From Bifidobacterium criceti (GTDB lineage: Bacteria > Actinomycetota > Actinomycetes > Actinomycetales > Bifidobacteriaceae), in contig NZ_MVOH01000011.1 of NCBI RefSeq assembly GCF_002286935.1, positions 1 to 64,000 on the forward strand: a DNA stretch of 64,000 nucleotides, read 5' to 3'. A program made the translations under genes and the position numbers. Below are positions 25,577-36,560 of the stretch, in pieces. Under the pieces are notes generated by a model. That model had not been told where the DNA came from and did no database searches. It saw nothing but the letters and a program-made list of their open reading frames with translations. Each line of letters begins with the position of its first letter. The stretch's first letter is position 1.

Positions 25577-27741
25577 CCCTCCCCACAACCCCCGCAAACG
25601 CGAACACGAACTCCCCCGAAACCGACTACCACGCGCTCAACGCGATGCTCAACCTCTACGACGAGCACGGCCGCATCCAATTCGACAAGGACCTCGAAGC
25701 GGTCGGCATGTTCCTCGAACACCATGTGCGCCCTCGTACGCCCGAGTTCGCGAGCGCCACCGCGCGCATCGACTACCTCATCGACAACGACTACTATGAT
25801 GCGGACGTCTTCGCGCGCTATTCACGCACGTTCCTCGAGGAGTTCCTCACCTACGCCGAACACGCCGGACACCGCTTCGACACGTTCCTCGGCGCGTTCA
25901 AATTCTTCCGTTCGTATGCGCTCAAGAGTTTCGACGGCGCGCAGTATCTCGAGGACTTCCCGCAGCGCGCCGCGGCGGTCGCGCTCGCGCTCGCGGACGG
26001 GGACGAACAGGCGGCGCGCGACGTCTTCGACGAGATCGTCTCGGGACGGTTCCAACCGGCGACGCCGACGTTCCTCAACCTCGGCAAGGCGCAGCGCGGC
26101 GAAGCGGTCAGCTGTTTCCTCGTGCGCATCGAGGACAATATGGAATCGATCTCGCGCGGCATCAACGCGGCGCTCCAGTTGAGCAAACGCGGCGGCGGCG
26201 TCGCGCTGCTGTTGAGCAATCTGCGCGAGGAGGGTGCGCCGATCAAGCATATCGAGAACCAGTCGAGCGGTGTCGTCCCCGTCATGAAACTGCTTGAGGA
26301 TTCGTTCAGCTACGCGAACCAGTTGGGCGCGCGGCAGGGCGCGGGCGCCGTCTATCTGCACGCGCACCATCCCGACATCATGAAGTTCCTGGATACGAAA
26401 CGTGAGAACGCGGATGAGAAGATCCGCATCAAATCGCTCGCGCTTGGCGTCGTCATCCCCGACATCACGTTCGAGCTCGCGAAACGCCGCGAACCGATGG
26501 CGTTGTTCAGCCCCTACGACGTCGAGCGCGAATACGGTGTGCCGTTCGCCGACCTCGGCATAAGCGCACACTACGACGAGCTGCTCGCGAACCCGAGGAT
26601 CCGCAGGAGTCAGATCGACGCACGTGAGTTCTTCACGACGCTCGCGCAGATCCAGTTCGAATCCGGCTACCCGTACATCCTGTTCGAGGACACGGCGAAC
26701 CGTGCGAATCCGATATCGGGGCACATCACGATGAGCAACCTGTGTTCCGAGATCCTGCAGGTGCAGGAGCCGAGCACGTACCACGAGGACCTCAGTTACG
26801 CCCACATCGGCCGCGACGTGAGCTGCAACCTCGGTTCGCTCAACATCGCGCGCGCGATGGACGGCGGACTCGCGCGCCCGGTGCGCACGGCGGTGCGCGC
26901 GCTCACGGCGGTCGCGCGGCACACGTCGATCGACGCGGTGCCGTCGATCCGCCGCGCGAACGACGAAGGCCACGCGATCGGCCTCGGCCAGATGAACCTG
27001 CATGGGTTCCTCGTGCGCGAAGGCATCCGCTACGGCAGTGCGGAGGCGCTCGATTTCACGAACCTGTATTTCATGACGGTCGCGTACCACGCGTACGCGG
27101 CGTCGCACGAACTCGCGGTCGAATACGGGCGCGCGTTCACGGGGTTCGAAACGTCCGCGTATGCGAAGGCGCCCGGCGACGGCAATCATTTCGACCAATA
27201 CCTCGACGGTTCGCTCGACATCGCGCCGCGCACCGCGCGCATCCGCGCATTGTTCGAACGGTTCGACGTCGCGCTGCCGACCGCCGATGATTGGCGCGCG
27301 TTGCAGCAGGAGGTCATGCGCGACGGGATCTACAACCAGTATCTGCAGGCGGTGCCGCCGACCGGTTCGATCTCATATATCAACCATGCGACGAGTTCGA
27401 TCCATCCGATCGCGTCGAAGATCGAAATCCGAAAAGAGGGCAAGATCGGCCGCATGTATTATCCGGCGCCGTATATGACGAACGAGAACCTCGACTATTA
27501 CGACGACGCGTACGAAGTGGGATGGCAGGCGATCGTCGACACGTACGCGGAGGCGACGCCGCACGTCGACCAGGGGCTCTCGCTCACCTTGTTCTTCCCG
27601 GACACGGCGACGACACGCGACCTCAACAAAGCGCAGATCTATGCGTGGCGCAAAGGCATCAAGACACTCTATTACATCCGCATCCGCCAACAGGCGCTCG
27701 AAGGCACCGAAGTCGAAGGCTGCGTGAGCTGCACATTGTGA
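25573..27741 (+). CDS. nrdE: Class Ib ribonucleotide reductase alpha subunit
   Basis: The 722-residue catalytic subunit that converts ribonucleoside diphosphates to deoxy forms. The N-terminal half carries [32 protein letters not shown] (redox Cys), and the loop [20 protein letters not shown]; the active-site segment [13 protein letters not shown] and [16 protein letters not shown] follow. The C-terminal tail EGCVSC carries the Cys pair reduced by NrdH. There is no N-terminal ATP-cone, as expected for class Ib. The start at 25573 overlaps nrdI by ATGA. Confidence 0.96.
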   Translation: MTLPTTPANANTNSPETDYHALNAMLNLYDEHGRIQFDKDLEAVGMFLEHHVRPRTPEFASATARIDYLIDNDYYDADVFARYSRTFLEEFLTYAEHAGHRFDTFLGAFKFFRSYALKSFDGAQYLEDFPQRAAAVALALADGDEQAARDVFDEIVSGRFQPATPTFLNLGKAQRGEAVSCFLVRIEDNMESISRGINAALQLSKRGGGVALLLSNLREEGAPIKHIENQSSGVVPVMKLLEDSFSYANQLGARQGAGAVYLHAHHPDIMKFLDTKRENADEKIRIKSLALGVVIPDITFELAKRREPMALFSPYDVEREYGVPFADLGISAHYDELLANPRIRRSQIDAREFFTTLAQIQFESGYPYILFEDTANRANPISGHITMSNLCSEILQVQEPSTYHEDLSYAHIGRDVSCNLGSLNIARAMDGGLARPVRTAVRALTAVARHTSIDAVPSIRRANDEGHAIGLGQMNLHGFLVREGIRYGSAEALDFTNLYFMTVAYHAYAASHELAVEYGRAFTGFETSAYAKAPGDGNHFDQYLDGSLDIAPRTARIRALFERFDVALPTADDWRALQQEVMRDGIYNQYLQAVPPTGSISYINHATSSIHPIASKIEIRKEGKIGRMYYPAPYMTNENLDYYDDAYEVGWQAIVDTYAEATPHVDQGLSLTLFFPDTATTRDLNKAQIYAWRKGIKTLYYIRIRQQALEGTEVEGCVSCTL

Positions 27742-28812
<1,071 letters not shown>

Positions 28813-28829
28813 GTCCAGCCGATATCCAC

Positions 28830-28881
28830 GGTAAGGGAGGGCCCCTTCCACCTGTTCAGGTGGAAGGGGCCCTCCCTTACC
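28830..28881 (+). terminator. 25-bp perfect hairpin after nrdF
   Basis: Arms GGTAAGGGAGGGCCCC+TTCCACCTG and perfect complement with two unpaired bases, starting 17 bp after the nrdF stop. There is no T-run. It could act in both directions, since pnp converges from the other side. Confidence 0.8.
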
Positions 28882-28925
28882 GCAGTCCGGTACGCTCACA
28901 TGCGTGTCAGTGTACCGGACTGCGG
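28880..28925. repeat. Family C hairpin with 14-bp arms
   Basis: CCGCAGTCCGGTAC and its complement enclose an 18-bp loop that contains the GCT of the GGTACGCT motif. It directly follows the nrdF terminator, and a less perfect copy (CACGGTACGCTGG with TTGCGTACCGCATTGCGG) begins 52 bp later near 28935. Confidence 0.75.
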
Positions 28926-28989
28926 TATATTCCGCGCCACGGTACGCTGGAAGGGGCCGTTGCGTACCGCATTGCGGAAATAGTGCGCG

Positions 28990-29240
28990 GACAACGCTGG
29001 CTCTGTCCCGGATTGCAGTTCCCCCCGACCAAACGGGACGCAAACACGGCCAATTCCGCCCCGAACCGCAGTTCCACCCTGCACAACCACCCGATACGCC
29101 CCAATCCGCAAGCGCCATCTGCACAACCACCCGCAAACACGCCTGTTCCCGTCCCAAGTCGCAGGCCACACCGACCAAACGGGACGCAAACACAACCAAT
29201 TCCGCCCCACTTCGCAGCTCCGGCCTACGCAACCACCCGG
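28990..29240. repeat. Family A 53/40-bp repeats between nrdF and pnp
   Basis: GCAG/GCAA anchors at 29015, 29068, 29108, 29161 and 29214 give spacings 53, 40, 53 and 53. The unit here reads CCGACCAAACGGGACGCAAA with CAATTCCGCCCC. Orientation is the same as at the other five loci. No open frame is conserved across units. Confidence 0.85.
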
Positions 29241-29300
29241 CCCCAACTTTCCGCAACGCGGTACGCTACGAGGCCCGCCACCATACCGTGATGCGGCCAA

Positions 29301-29402
29301 TTCCGCGCTGCGGTACGCTACGGCGCCCCTCACCGTACCGTGGTGCGGAATTTCCCGCACCACGGTACGGTGAGGGGCGCCGTAGCGTACCGCAGCGCGG
29401 AA
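29301..29402. repeat. 102-bp inverted repeat with 48-bp perfect arms
   Basis: Left arm 29301-29348 (begins TTCCGCGCTGCGGTACGCTA) is the exact reverse complement of 29355-29402, with a 6-base loop AATTTC. Each arm itself contains family C motifs (CGGTACGCT and ACCGTACCG). It lies between convergent nrdF and pnp and could end transcription from both sides or extrude as a cruciform. Confidence 0.9.
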
Positions 29403-29521
29403 ACTGTGATGCCGATTGCTCCCCGAGTAGCACAAAGGGTCCTGTGCCATGCACGGCGCAGGACCCCGGATGCTTCACGATGTCTGGGCGCAACCTCAGA
29501 CACGCGTGTCAGCGGCTGCGA

Positions 29522-32167
29522 TCAGTCCTCGAACGGATCGAAGTCGCGGCGCACGCGGCGGCGCGGACGCTCATGACGCTCCGCGCGCTCGGCGCGGTAT
29601 TCGTCATAGTTCTCGTCGGCGGCGTAGCGCGGGTTGCGGTCGTCATTGCGGCGGCGACGCGGACGCTCATCACGGTCACGGTCGTCATCATCACGGCGGC
29701 GCGAACGGCGCGGACGGTCATCATAATCACGGTCGCGGTCGTCGGAACGGCGGCGACGCGGACGCTCATCGTACTCGTCATCGTCGTAGTCACGGCGGCG
29801 CGGACGGTCATCGTAATCGCGGTCACGGTCGTCGGAACGGCGGCGACGCGGACGCTCATCACGGTCGCGGTCGTCATCATCACGGCGGCGCGAACGGCGC
29901 GGACGCTCATCACGGTCATCACGGCGGCGGTCGTCGCGGCGGCCTGCACCGGCGTTGTTCTCCTGGTTCTCGAAGCCCGGGATCGCGAGCGAGATCTTGC
30001 CGCGGTCGTCGACGCCCTGGACGACGACTTCAACGGTGTCGCCTTCCTTGAGGACATCCTCGACCGAGTCGATGCGCTCGCCGTCGGCGAGGTTGCGGAT
30101 CTGCGAGATGTGCAGCAGACCGTCGGTGCCCGGCGTGAGGTTGACGAACGCGCCGAAGCTCGTCGTCTTGACGACCTTGCCGGTGTAGGTCTCGCCGGCC
30201 TGCGGCACGTGCGGGTTCGCGATCTGGTCGATGATCTCCTTCGCCTTCTCGGCGGCCTCGCCGCCTTCGGACGCGATGTAGACGGTGCCGTCGTCCTCGA
30301 TCGTGATCTCGGCGCCGGTGTCCTCCTGGATCTGGTTGATCATCTTGCCCTTCGGGCCGATGACTTCGCCGATCTTGTCGACCGGGACGGTCGTCGTGAT
30401 GATGCGCGGCGCGAACGGGCTCATCTCGGCCGGACCGTCGATGCACTCGTTGATGACCTCGAGGATCGTCGTGCGCGCCTCATGCGCCTGCTTGAGCGCG
30501 CCGGCGAGCACGTCGGCCGGGATGCCGTCGAGCTTCGTGTCGAGCTGGAGCGCGGTGATGAACTCGGCCGTGCCCGCGACCTTGAAGTCCATATCGCCGA
30601 ACGCGTCCTCGGCGCCGAGGATGTCGGTGAGCGTCTTGTAGATGTGCTCGCCGTCGACGTCGCCGGAGACGAGGCCCATCGCGATGCCCGCGACCGGGGC
30701 CTTGAGCGGGACGCCCGCGTCGAGGAGCGAAAGCGTGCTCGCGCACACCGAACCCATCGACGTCGAACCGTTCGAACCGATCGCCTCGGAGACCTGACGG
30801 ATCGCGTACGGGAACTCCTCACGGCTCGGCAGGACCGGGACGATCGCCTTCTCGGCGAGTGCACCGTGGCCGATCTCGCGGCGCTTCGGGGAGCCGACAC
30901 GGCCGGTCTCACCGGTCGAATACGGCGGCATCTCATAGTTGTGCATGTAACGCTTCGACTGCGGGCCGCTCAGCGCGTCGATCTGCTGCTCCATCTTGAG
31001 CATGTTGAGCGTCGTGACACCGAGGATCTGCGTCTCGCCACGCTGGAAGAGCGCGGAACCGTGGACGCGCGGCACAATGCCGACCTCGGCGGAAAGCGTA
31101 CGGATGTCGCGCAGGCCACGGCCGTCGATGCGGTAGTCCTGCGTGAGGATGCGGCGGCGGACGATCTGGCGCTGGAGCTCCTTGAACGCGTTGCCGAGCT
31201 CCTTCTCCTTCTCCATGTCGTCCATGTCGGTGAACTCAAGCGAAAGCGCGTCGCGCACCTTCTGCTTGATCTCGGCGATGCGCTCCTGGCGCGGCAGCTT
31301 CTCGGCGATCGAAAGCGCCTCGTCGAGGTCGGCGTGCGCGAGCTCGTCGACGCGGTTGTAGATCTCCTCGGTGTACTCCGGGAAGAGCGGGAAGTCACGC
31401 GTCTCCTTCGCGGCGAGCTTCTTGAGTTCGTTCTGGGCGTCGCACAGGACCTTGATGAACGGCTTCGCGGCTTCGAGGCCACCGGCGACGACTTCCTCGT
31501 CCGGCTTCGTCTGGCCCTCGTCGTAGATGAGGTTCCACGCGTTCTTGCCGGCGCCCGCCTCGATCATCGCGATCGCGACGTCGCCGTTCTCGATGACACG
31601 GCCCGCGACGACGATCTCGAAAACGGCGCGTTCACGTTCGCTCCAACGCGGGAACGCGACCCACTGGCCGTCGATGAGCGCGAGGCGCACACCGCCGACC
31701 GGGCCGGCGAACGGCAGGCCGGAGATGAGCGTCGACGCCGAAGCGGCGTTGAGCGCGATCATGTCGTATGAATCCTCAGGGTTGACGGCGAGGATCGTCT
31801 CGACGACCTGCACTTCGTTGCGCAGCGTGTGCGGGAAGAGCGGACGGAGCGGGCGGTCGATGATGCGGCATGCGAGGATCGCCTCGGAGCTCGGGCGGCC
31901 TTCGCGGCGGAAGAACGAGCCTGGGATCTTGCCCGCGGCGTACATCTTCTCCTCAACGTCCACGGTGAGCGGGAAGAAGTCGTAGTTCTCCTTCGGGCTG
32001 TTGCCGGCCGTCGTGGTCGACAGGACCATCGAATCGTCGTCCAGATAGGCGGCCACGGCGCCGTCCGCCTGCTGGGCGAGACGACCGGTTTCGAAGCGCA
32101 CCGTGCGCTTGCCGTACGAGCCGTTGTCGATGACGGCCTCAACCGCCTTGATTTCGGGACCCTCCAT
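29522..32167 (-). CDS. pnp: Polyribonucleotide nucleotidyltransferase (PNPase) with Arg/Asp-rich tail
   Basis: An 881-residue PNPase, the 3'-5' phosphorolytic RNA exonuclease. Two RNase PH-like domains are visible (first ~1-230 with [20 protein letters not shown]; second ~330-580 with [18 protein letters not shown] and [20 protein letters not shown]), followed by a KH domain ([20 protein letters not shown]) and an S1 domain ([20 protein letters not shown]). The final ~140 residues are a low-complexity Arg/Asp tail with near-exact repeats such as [13 protein letters not shown]. The start at 32167 follows AAAGGAGGAACCCT. Downstream of rpsO, as in many bacteria. Confidence 0.96.
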   Translation of the reverse strand: MEGPEIKAVEAVIDNGSYGKRTVRFETGRLAQQADGAVAAYLDDDSMVLSTTTAGNSPKENYDFFPLTVDVEEKMYAAGKIPGSFFRREGRPSSEAILACRIIDRPLRPLFPHTLRNEVQVVETILAVNPEDSYDMIALNAASASTLISGLPFAGPVGGVRLALIDGQWVAFPRWSERERAVFEIVVAGRVIENGDVAIAMIEAGAGKNAWNLIYDEGQTKPDEEVVAGGLEAAKPFIKVLCDAQNELKKLAAKETRDFPLFPEYTEEIYNRVDELAHADLDEALSIAEKLPRQERIAEIKQKVRDALSLEFTDMDDMEKEKELGNAFKELQRQIVRRRILTQDYRIDGRGLRDIRTLSAEVGIVPRVHGSALFQRGETQILGVTTLNMLKMEQQIDALSGPQSKRYMHNYEMPPYSTGETGRVGSPKRREIGHGALAEKAIVPVLPSREEFPYAIRQVSEAIGSNGSTSMGSVCASTLSLLDAGVPLKAPVAGIAMGLVSGDVDGEHIYKTLTDILGAEDAFGDMDFKVAGTAEFITALQLDTKLDGIPADVLAGALKQAHEARTTILEVINECIDGPAEMSPFAPRIITTTVPVDKIGEVIGPKGKMINQIQEDTGAEITIEDDGTVYIASEGGEAAEKAKEIIDQIANPHVPQAGETYTGKVVKTTSFGAFVNLTPGTDGLLHISQIRNLADGERIDSVEDVLKEGDTVEVVVQGVDDRGKISLAIPGFENQENNAGAGRRDDRRRDDRDERPRRSRRRDDDDRDRDERPRRRRSDDRDRDYDDRPRRRDYDDDEYDERPRRRRSDDRDRDYDDRPRRSRRRDDDDRDRDERPRRRRNDDRNPRYAADENYDEYRAERAERHERPRRRVRRDFDPFED

Positions 32168-32510
32168 AGGGTTCCTCCTTTTGTTCTGTTGTTACTGCTG
32201 TTCTACAAACATCCTCGTCAGACCACGGATGCTTCCCGTGGCCGTGATTATGGTTATTCGCGGGTGTTTCGCCCCACGCGCCCGCGATCCGCCAGCCTGA
32301 CGAATCCCCCGGGCCTCTTTTCGGAACCCGGACGCTCCCGTCCGCGATTCCGCCAGTGTCTCATTGTAATACCGCCGGCTTGCGTCCATCCCTCTATGCC
32401 ACCGGCTATACCGTCACCCTACCGTACCGTGACGGCCTCCGTCGCCCGCGTGCGGGCGGCATACAAAAAACCCGAGCCGGCCTTGTGCCGGACTCGGGCG
32501 GACGTTTGGA
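32168..32510 (-). promoter_or_regulatory. rpsO-pnp intergenic region
   Basis: 343 bp hold the rpsO terminator at one end and the pnp leader. TACAAT on the minus strand (32363-32368) is a candidate -10 for pnp, with no good -35. The leader contains a small hairpin ACCACGG/CCGTGG near 32222-32242 and a CCCGGGCC...GAACCCGG pair near 32308-32330. In several bacteria PNPase regulates its own leader through a hairpin; that is only a possibility here. Confidence 0.4.
32465..32498 (-). terminator. Rho-independent terminator of rpsO
   Basis: On the minus strand CCCGAGTCCGGC, a 5-base loop and GCCGGCTCGGG are followed by TTTTTT. One bulged T is present in the stem. It lies 13 bp after the rpsO stop. 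Confidence 0.9.
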
Positions 32511-32780
32511 TTATCGGCGCAGGCCGAGGCGCTCGATGAGCGCACGGTAGCGGTTGATGTCCACGTTCTTGAGATAGTCAAGCAGACGGCGGCGGTCACC
32601 GACCATGAGCAGCAGGCCACGACGCGAATGGTGGTCGTGCTTGTGCTCCTTGAGGTGCTCGGTCAGGTCGGCGATGCGCTTCGTCAGGAGCGCGATCTGG
32701 ACCTCCGGGGATCCGGTGTCACCTTCATGGGTAGCGTACTTAGCGATGATGTCCTGCTTTTCTTCAGCCGTCAGTGCCAC
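32511..32780 (-). CDS. rpsO: 30S ribosomal protein S15
   Basis: The 89-residue S15, which binds 16S rRNA at the central-domain junction. The sequence is typical: [40 protein letters not shown] and [20 protein letters not shown]. The start is GTG at 32780 with AAGGAGG eight bases before it. It has its own terminator, so the link to pnp downstream is through read-through or a separate promoter. Confidence 0.97.
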   Translation of the reverse strand: MALTAEEKQDIIAKYATHEGDTGSPEVQIALLTKRIADLTEHLKEHKHDHHSRRGLLLMVGDRRRLLDYLKNVDINRYRALIERLGLRR

Positions 32781-33076
32781 GGCATCCTCCTTGTTGACTG
32801 CGCGGTGCTGCCGGCCCTATGCCGGTGCGCTCTCGATCCGCGGGCGAAACACGCCAATCGACCATGGTACATGCGCCCACGGACGTGCGCGTACCGCCGC
32901 CGCCATCGTTCACGATGGGAGTTCACTATGTGACCTTTTTGTTCGCCAAAGGGATAAGCCGGGACCGCGACCCACGGAGACGCAACAGGCGCGTTCCTAC
33001 AATGTTCGCAACCGTCAGGCGTACCCGCGGCCGTCAACCCGGCGGCGCGGCGGACAATAGGAAGGAACACGAACCA

Positions 33077-34048
33077 ATGGGCACCGTTACGAAAATCGGC
33101 ATCGTCGGCATGGGACACGTGGGCGCGCACGTCGCGAACAGCCTCGTCCTGCAGGGCGTCGCGGACGAACTGTACATGACCGAGCAGTGCTCGGGCGACG
33201 AAGACCACAGCGCGAAACTCGCCGCGGAAGTGCAGGACCTCGGCGATTCGCTCGCGTTCTGCCCACACAACGTCGCCCTCTACAACTGTGGGGAGGACTA
33301 CGCACGGCTCGCCGACTGCGACATCATCATCAACGCGGCCGGCAAAGTCAGGCTCGCGAGCGAGGACCGCGACGGCGAGCTGTTCTACACGACCGATACG
33401 GCGAAGACCTTCATCACACCAATCGCCGACGCCGGATTCGACGGTGTCTGGATCACGATCTCGAACCCATGCGACGTCGTCGCGACCGAAATCTGGAAAC
33501 TGTCAGGCATGGATCCCAAACGCGTCATCGGCACCGGCACCGCGCTCGACTCAAGCCGTCTCAAATACGCGCTCTCGCGCGCGACCGGCTACGACCAGCA
33601 TTCGATAAGCGCATACATGCTCGGCGAACACGGCAACAGCATGTTCGCGGCGTGGAGCGCCGTCAACTTCGGCGGCAAACCGCTCGCGCAGCTGCGTGAG
33701 GAGCAGCCCGACCGTTTCGGTTTCGACGAGGGCGAAGTCGAACAGGAGGCGCGCCACGGCGGCTACGTGACGTACGCGGGCAAACAGTGCACGGAATTCG
33801 CGGTCGCCGACGCCGCCGTGCGCCTCGCGCGCGCCGTCATCTCGAACGAACACTACATCACCGCGTGCTCGACGCTCATGACGGGCGACTACGGCGAAGA
33901 GGGGTTCTTCACGTCGCTGCCGTGCGTCGTCGGCGCGAACGGCGTCGAGGAGGTCATGCACTTCGACCTCTCGGACAGCGAACTGCGCGAGTTCCAGGCG
34001 AGCTGTGCGCACGTCAAGGAGAACCTGTCGCGCATCGGACTGCTGTGA
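33077..34048 (+). CDS. ldh: L-lactate dehydrogenase family protein
   Basis: A 323-residue NAD-dependent 2-hydroxyacid dehydrogenase of the LDH/MDH fold. GIVGMGHVGAHVANSLVLQG is the NAD-binding loop; VIGTGTALDSSRLKYALS carries the substrate Arg, and YMLGEHGNSMFAAWSAVN has the catalytic His. The substrate loop reads NAAGKVRLASEDRDGEL instead of the usual 'PGE.R', so specificity may be for a larger 2-oxo acid (L-2-hydroxyisocaproate dehydrogenase type) rather than pyruvate. Start at 33077 follows AGGAAGGAAC. It stands alone between rpsO and a convergent membrane-protein gene. Confidence 0.85.
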   Translation: MGTVTKIGIVGMGHVGAHVANSLVLQGVADELYMTEQCSGDEDHSAKLAAEVQDLGDSLAFCPHNVALYNCGEDYARLADCDIIINAAGKVRLASEDRDGELFYTTDTAKTFITPIADAGFDGVWITISNPCDVVATEIWKLSGMDPKRVIGTGTALDSSRLKYALSRATGYDQHSISAYMLGEHGNSMFAAWSAVNFGGKPLAQLREEQPDRFGFDEGEVEQEARHGGYVTYAGKQCTEFAVADAAVRLARAVISNEHYITACSTLMTGDYGEEGFFTSLPCVVGANGVEEVMHFDLSDSELREFQASCAHVKENLSRIGLL

Positions 34049-34096
34049 ACTGCTGTCTGCTGTGAGCTGACCGTGGGCTGACCGCGCGCCATATGC

Positions 34097-34131
34097 GACG
34101 TCCGCGTTGCCGTATCGGGAACGCGGACGTC
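34097..34131 (+). terminator. Hairpin between ldh and the convergent membrane-protein gene
   Basis: Arms GACGTCCGCGTT and AACGCGGACGTC (12 bp, perfect) enclose an 11-base loop, 49 bp after the ldh stop and 31 bp before the stop of the opposite gene. It could serve both. Confidence 0.75.
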
Positions 34132-34161
34132 GTGCATTGTATGAACATTGTGCGGCGCGCA

Positions 34162-34872
34162 TCACACGATCGTGAGCATCCCTCCGAACATCACGATGAG
34201 CAGCGCGACCACTTCGAACACAAACCACAGCACAAGCGACGTCCACACGTGCGTGAGCACATTGAGCGGCGAATCCTTCTTGATGATGACGAGGAGTCCG
34301 ACCCAGACGACGGCGAACGCGGCGAGCGCGAGCGCAGCCGCGATGATGCCCAGATTCGCGGCGTTCGCGATGCGCGCGGAGTCGCCGTACATGACGTATG
34401 TCGAATGCCAGAAGTCGAATTTGAGGAGCGATACGCCCGACACGAACTGTTCGGCGCTCAGGAACACGATGAACGACGTGAACCAGGGAATTTTGCGACG
34501 GTCGACGATCATCATCGCGAGCGACACGAACGCGAACAACGTGACCGCCCACGCGACGAGCGCGATGCCGCGCGGATCGATACGTTCGACCGCGTGCACG
34601 ACCTGCGACGTGTGCCGCACCGCGAGCGTGCGCCCCGCCCAATACGGGAGCACGAGCGCCGCGAGTGCGAGCACACACCCGACCGTCCAACGCACCGGAT
34701 GCGACTGGCTGCGCTCGATGTCCGCGAGTGAGACGTCCGATTCCGGAATCGTGGCTTCGGGATGCTTCGAGACGACGTTCGCCTCCATCTCCTGGCCGCT
34801 GTGCGGCTGGGTGGGCGTCGGGCGCGGCTCGGCGTCGAGCTCCGCGACCTCCCGTTCGTCGGCGTCCGCCAT
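34162..34872 (-). CDS. Polytopic membrane protein of unknown function
   Basis: A 236-residue protein with an acidic, Pro-rich cytoplasmic N-terminus (~60 residues) and about five membrane segments, for example WTVGCVLALAALVLPYWAG, ALVAWAVTLFAFVSLAMMIV and LVLWFVFEVVALLIVMFGG. No catalytic motif is evident and I do not recognise the family. The gene stands alone; its upstream region is filled with family D repeats. The ATG at 34872 is the only one before the first helix at a plausible distance. Confidence 0.65.
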   Translation of the reverse strand: MADADEREVAELDAEPRPTPTQPHSGQEMEANVVSKHPEATIPESDVSLADIERSQSHPVRWTVGCVLALAALVLPYWAGRTLAVRHTSQVVHAVERIDPRGIALVAWAVTLFAFVSLAMMIVDRRKIPWFTSFIVFLSAEQFVSGVSLLKFDFWHSTYVMYGDSARIANAANLGIIAAALALAAFAVVWVGLLVIIKKDSPLNVLTHVWTSLVLWFVFEVVALLIVMFGGMLTIV

Positions 34873-34990
34873 CGGTGACCTCCGTTCCCGCCCGCGTCCG
34901 CGACGCGCGCAGTTCCTGCCAATATGTCAGTCTCAGCATACGAACCGCGCCCTACCGTATGCGCCGGCGGCATTGTGCGTCGGTGTGCGC

Positions 34991-35250
34991 GTCGCGCGAC
35001 CGCACACACTGCGGCACCGCACGACGCAGACACCCCCGTTTCCGTCGCGCGACCTCCACTTTTCGGCACCGCACGACGTAACTGCCTTCTCAGCGTCGCG
35101 CGACCGCACAGTCTGCGGCATCGCACGACGCAGACACCCCCGTTTCCGTCGCGCGACCTCCACTTTTCGGCACCGCACGACGTAACTGCCTTCTCAGCGT
35201 CGCGCGTCCGCACAATCTGCGGTATCGCGCGTCCGCACACACTGCACCAC
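34991..35250. repeat. Family D repeats: 104-bp dimer present twice plus a partial
   Basis: GTCGCGCG anchors at 34991, 35044, 35095, 35148 and 35199 give spacings 53, 51, 53 and 51. One dimer (34991-35094) is almost exactly repeated at 35095-35198. Unit pieces are CGACGCAGACACCCCCGTTT and CGACGTAACTGCCTTCTCAG. The array fills the 431-bp divergent gap upstream of the YbaK gene, leaving ~50 bp for its promoter. Confidence 0.9.
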
Positions 35251-35303
35251 CGCACGTCGCAACCGCACAGCCCGTACACACACCCCGTGTACGATTCGGC
35301 GGC

Positions 35304-35780
35304 ATGAGCATCACGGATACGTTGTACACGACACTCGCCGACCTCAACATCGACTACGACGAAGTCGCGCACGAGGCGGTCACGACCGTCGAGGCCGCGC
35401 AATTCGTCACAACACTCATCGGCGGCGTCGGCGTCAAGAACCTGTTCCTCACAAGCGCGCGCGGCGCATACGTTCTCGTTATGCTCGCGCAGGACGCACG
35501 CGCCGACCTGAAGGCGCTCGCGCGCATCGCGGACAGCGGACGGTTGAGTTTCGCGAACGCCGAACAGCTGCACGACGTCCTCGACCTCGAACCGGGCAGT
35601 GTGACGCCGCTCGCCGTCATCAACGATGAGGACGGCGACGTGACCGTCCTCATCGACCGTTCGCTCGAAGGCGCACGTCTGCTCATGCATCCGCTCACCA
35701 ATACGAAAACGGTCGCGATCGACTACGCTGACCTCATCCGTTTCCTCGACGCGACCGGCCATACGCCGATACTGTTCTGA
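35304..35780 (+). CDS. YbaK/ProX-type aminoacyl-tRNA deacylase
   Basis: A 158-residue trans-editing protein of the YbaK/PrdX family, which clears mischarged tRNA (Ala-tRNA-Pro in PrdX). The fold markers are GGVGVKNLFLTSARGAYVLV, LKALARIADSGRLSFAN (the conserved Lys precedes it in the family), LDLEPGSVTPLAVIND and LLMHPLTNTKTVAIDYADLI. Length matches stand-alone PrdX. The ATG at 35304 is closest to a purine-rich stretch (TTCGGCGGC, weak). Exact tRNA target is not decided by the sequence. Confidence 0.85.
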   Translation: MSITDTLYTTLADLNIDYDEVAHEAVTTVEAAQFVTTLIGGVGVKNLFLTSARGAYVLVMLAQDARADLKALARIADSGRLSFANAEQLHDVLDLEPGSVTPLAVINDEDGDVTVLIDRSLEGARLLMHPLTNTKTVAIDYADLIRFLDATGHTPILF

Positions 35781-35820
35781 CAGCACACCGACCGCATGCA
35801 CACTCCCGTACGCAAACAAA

Positions 35821-35850
35821 CATGGCTGATTTCGTTGGAAATCAGCCATG
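35821..35850 (-). terminator. Terminator of tRNA-Gly
   Basis: Thirteen-bp perfect stem CATGGCTGATTTC with a 4-base loop, followed on the minus strand by TTTGTTTG. It begins 6 bp after the tRNA 3' end. Confidence 0.85.
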
Positions 35851-35855
35851 TTCAG

Positions 35856-35929
35856 TGGAGCGGATGACGGGAATCGAACCCGCGTAATCAGTTTGGAAGA
35901 CTGAGGCTCTACCATTGAGCTACATCCGC
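35856..35929 (-). tRNA. tRNA-Gly (anticodon TCC)
   Basis: On the minus strand GCGGATGTAGCTCAATGGTA starts a full cloverleaf: acceptor GCGGATG/CATCCGC, D-arm GCTC/GAGC, anticodon stem TCAGT/ACTGA with loop CTTCCAA (anticodon TCC), T-arm GCGGGTTCGATTCCCGT. The CCA end is encoded. Confidence 0.97.
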
Positions 35930-35965
35930 GCATCGTCCGGAACCTCGTTCCACACAACGTGTGCC

Positions 35966-35993
35966 ATTATACACAACGCCCAGCCAACCGCAA
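35966..35993 (-). promoter_or_regulatory. Promoter of tRNA-Gly
   Basis: On the minus strand TTGCGG (35988-35993), a 16-base spacer and a perfect TATAAT (35966-35971) lie 37 bp before the tRNA. Confidence 0.75.
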
Positions 35994-36028
35994 ATCGTGT
36001 GTGCCGCAGCGCGACCACTTCCTCACTG

Positions 36029-36058
36029 CGGTACGCTTACGCGCGTCCCAGCGTACCG
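36029..36058. repeat. Family C hairpin downstream of acpS
   Basis: CGGTACGCT and AGCGTACCG enclose a 12-base loop, 20 bp past the acpS stop. It may end acpS transcription. Confidence 0.7.
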
Positions 36059-36077
36059 TTGTACGACACACGCCGTA

Positions 36078-36533
36078 CTACTGCGCGCACAATATGACGG
36101 TCGCCGATGCGATGCCGCCATCGTGTGCGATCGACACGAACCACTGCGGTTCCGGTTGTGGTTCCGCGTCGCCGACAACATATCGTCCGACCGACGCGCG
36201 CAACCGCCGCTCCACATCCGCTCCGAGCACGACGCGTGGGCAGCCGTTCGCCTCAGCGAGTACTTCGATTGCCGCCCACGGCGTATCGTCGAGCGAATAC
36301 GGGGGCGTCGCCGATCCGAGCGCCGCGCACCACGCTTTGACGACCGCTTCCTTCGCCGCCCATTTGCCGGCGAGGTGCACGGCTTCGCCGTCGTGTTTGA
36401 GCTCCGCGCGCATCCGTGCCTGCCGCAGTTCGCGGGCGGAGAACAGGGCGCGCATCCGCGTTCCCGGTGTGTCGAGCTGTTCGCCGAACGCGCGCACATC
36501 GACGACGTCATGTCCGATACCCAACATCGTCAT
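36078..36533 (-). CDS. acpS: Holo-[acyl-carrier-protein] synthase (4'-phosphopantetheinyl transferase)
   Basis: A 151-residue AcpS that attaches phosphopantetheine to the carrier domain of the fatty acid synthase encoded just upstream. GIGHDVVDVRAFGEQL holds the magnesium-binding Asp, and HLAGKWAAKEAVVKAW is the second signature with its Glu and Lys; WFVSIAHDGGIASATVIL closes the domain. The start is taken at 36533 (MTMLGIGHDVVD), nine bases after GAGGAGG; the ATG two codons later is an alternative. Hairpin repeats separate it from fas, so it may have its own transcript. Confidence 0.92.
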   Translation of the reverse strand: MTMLGIGHDVVDVRAFGEQLDTPGTRMRALFSARELRQARMRAELKHDGEAVHLAGKWAAKEAVVKAWCAALGSATPPYSLDDTPWAAIEVLAEANGCPRVVLGADVERRLRASVGRYVVGDAEPQPEPQWFVSIAHDGGIASATVILCAQ

Positions 36534-36560
36534 CGTCACGACCTCCTCATATCGATACAT

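Noticed and set aside
28904..31771. Plus-strand open frame of ~950 codons opposite pnp
   Set aside because: It starts in repeats and then runs antisense to PNPase; runs such as alternating Thr/Val/Ala come from the repetitive Arg/Asp tail.
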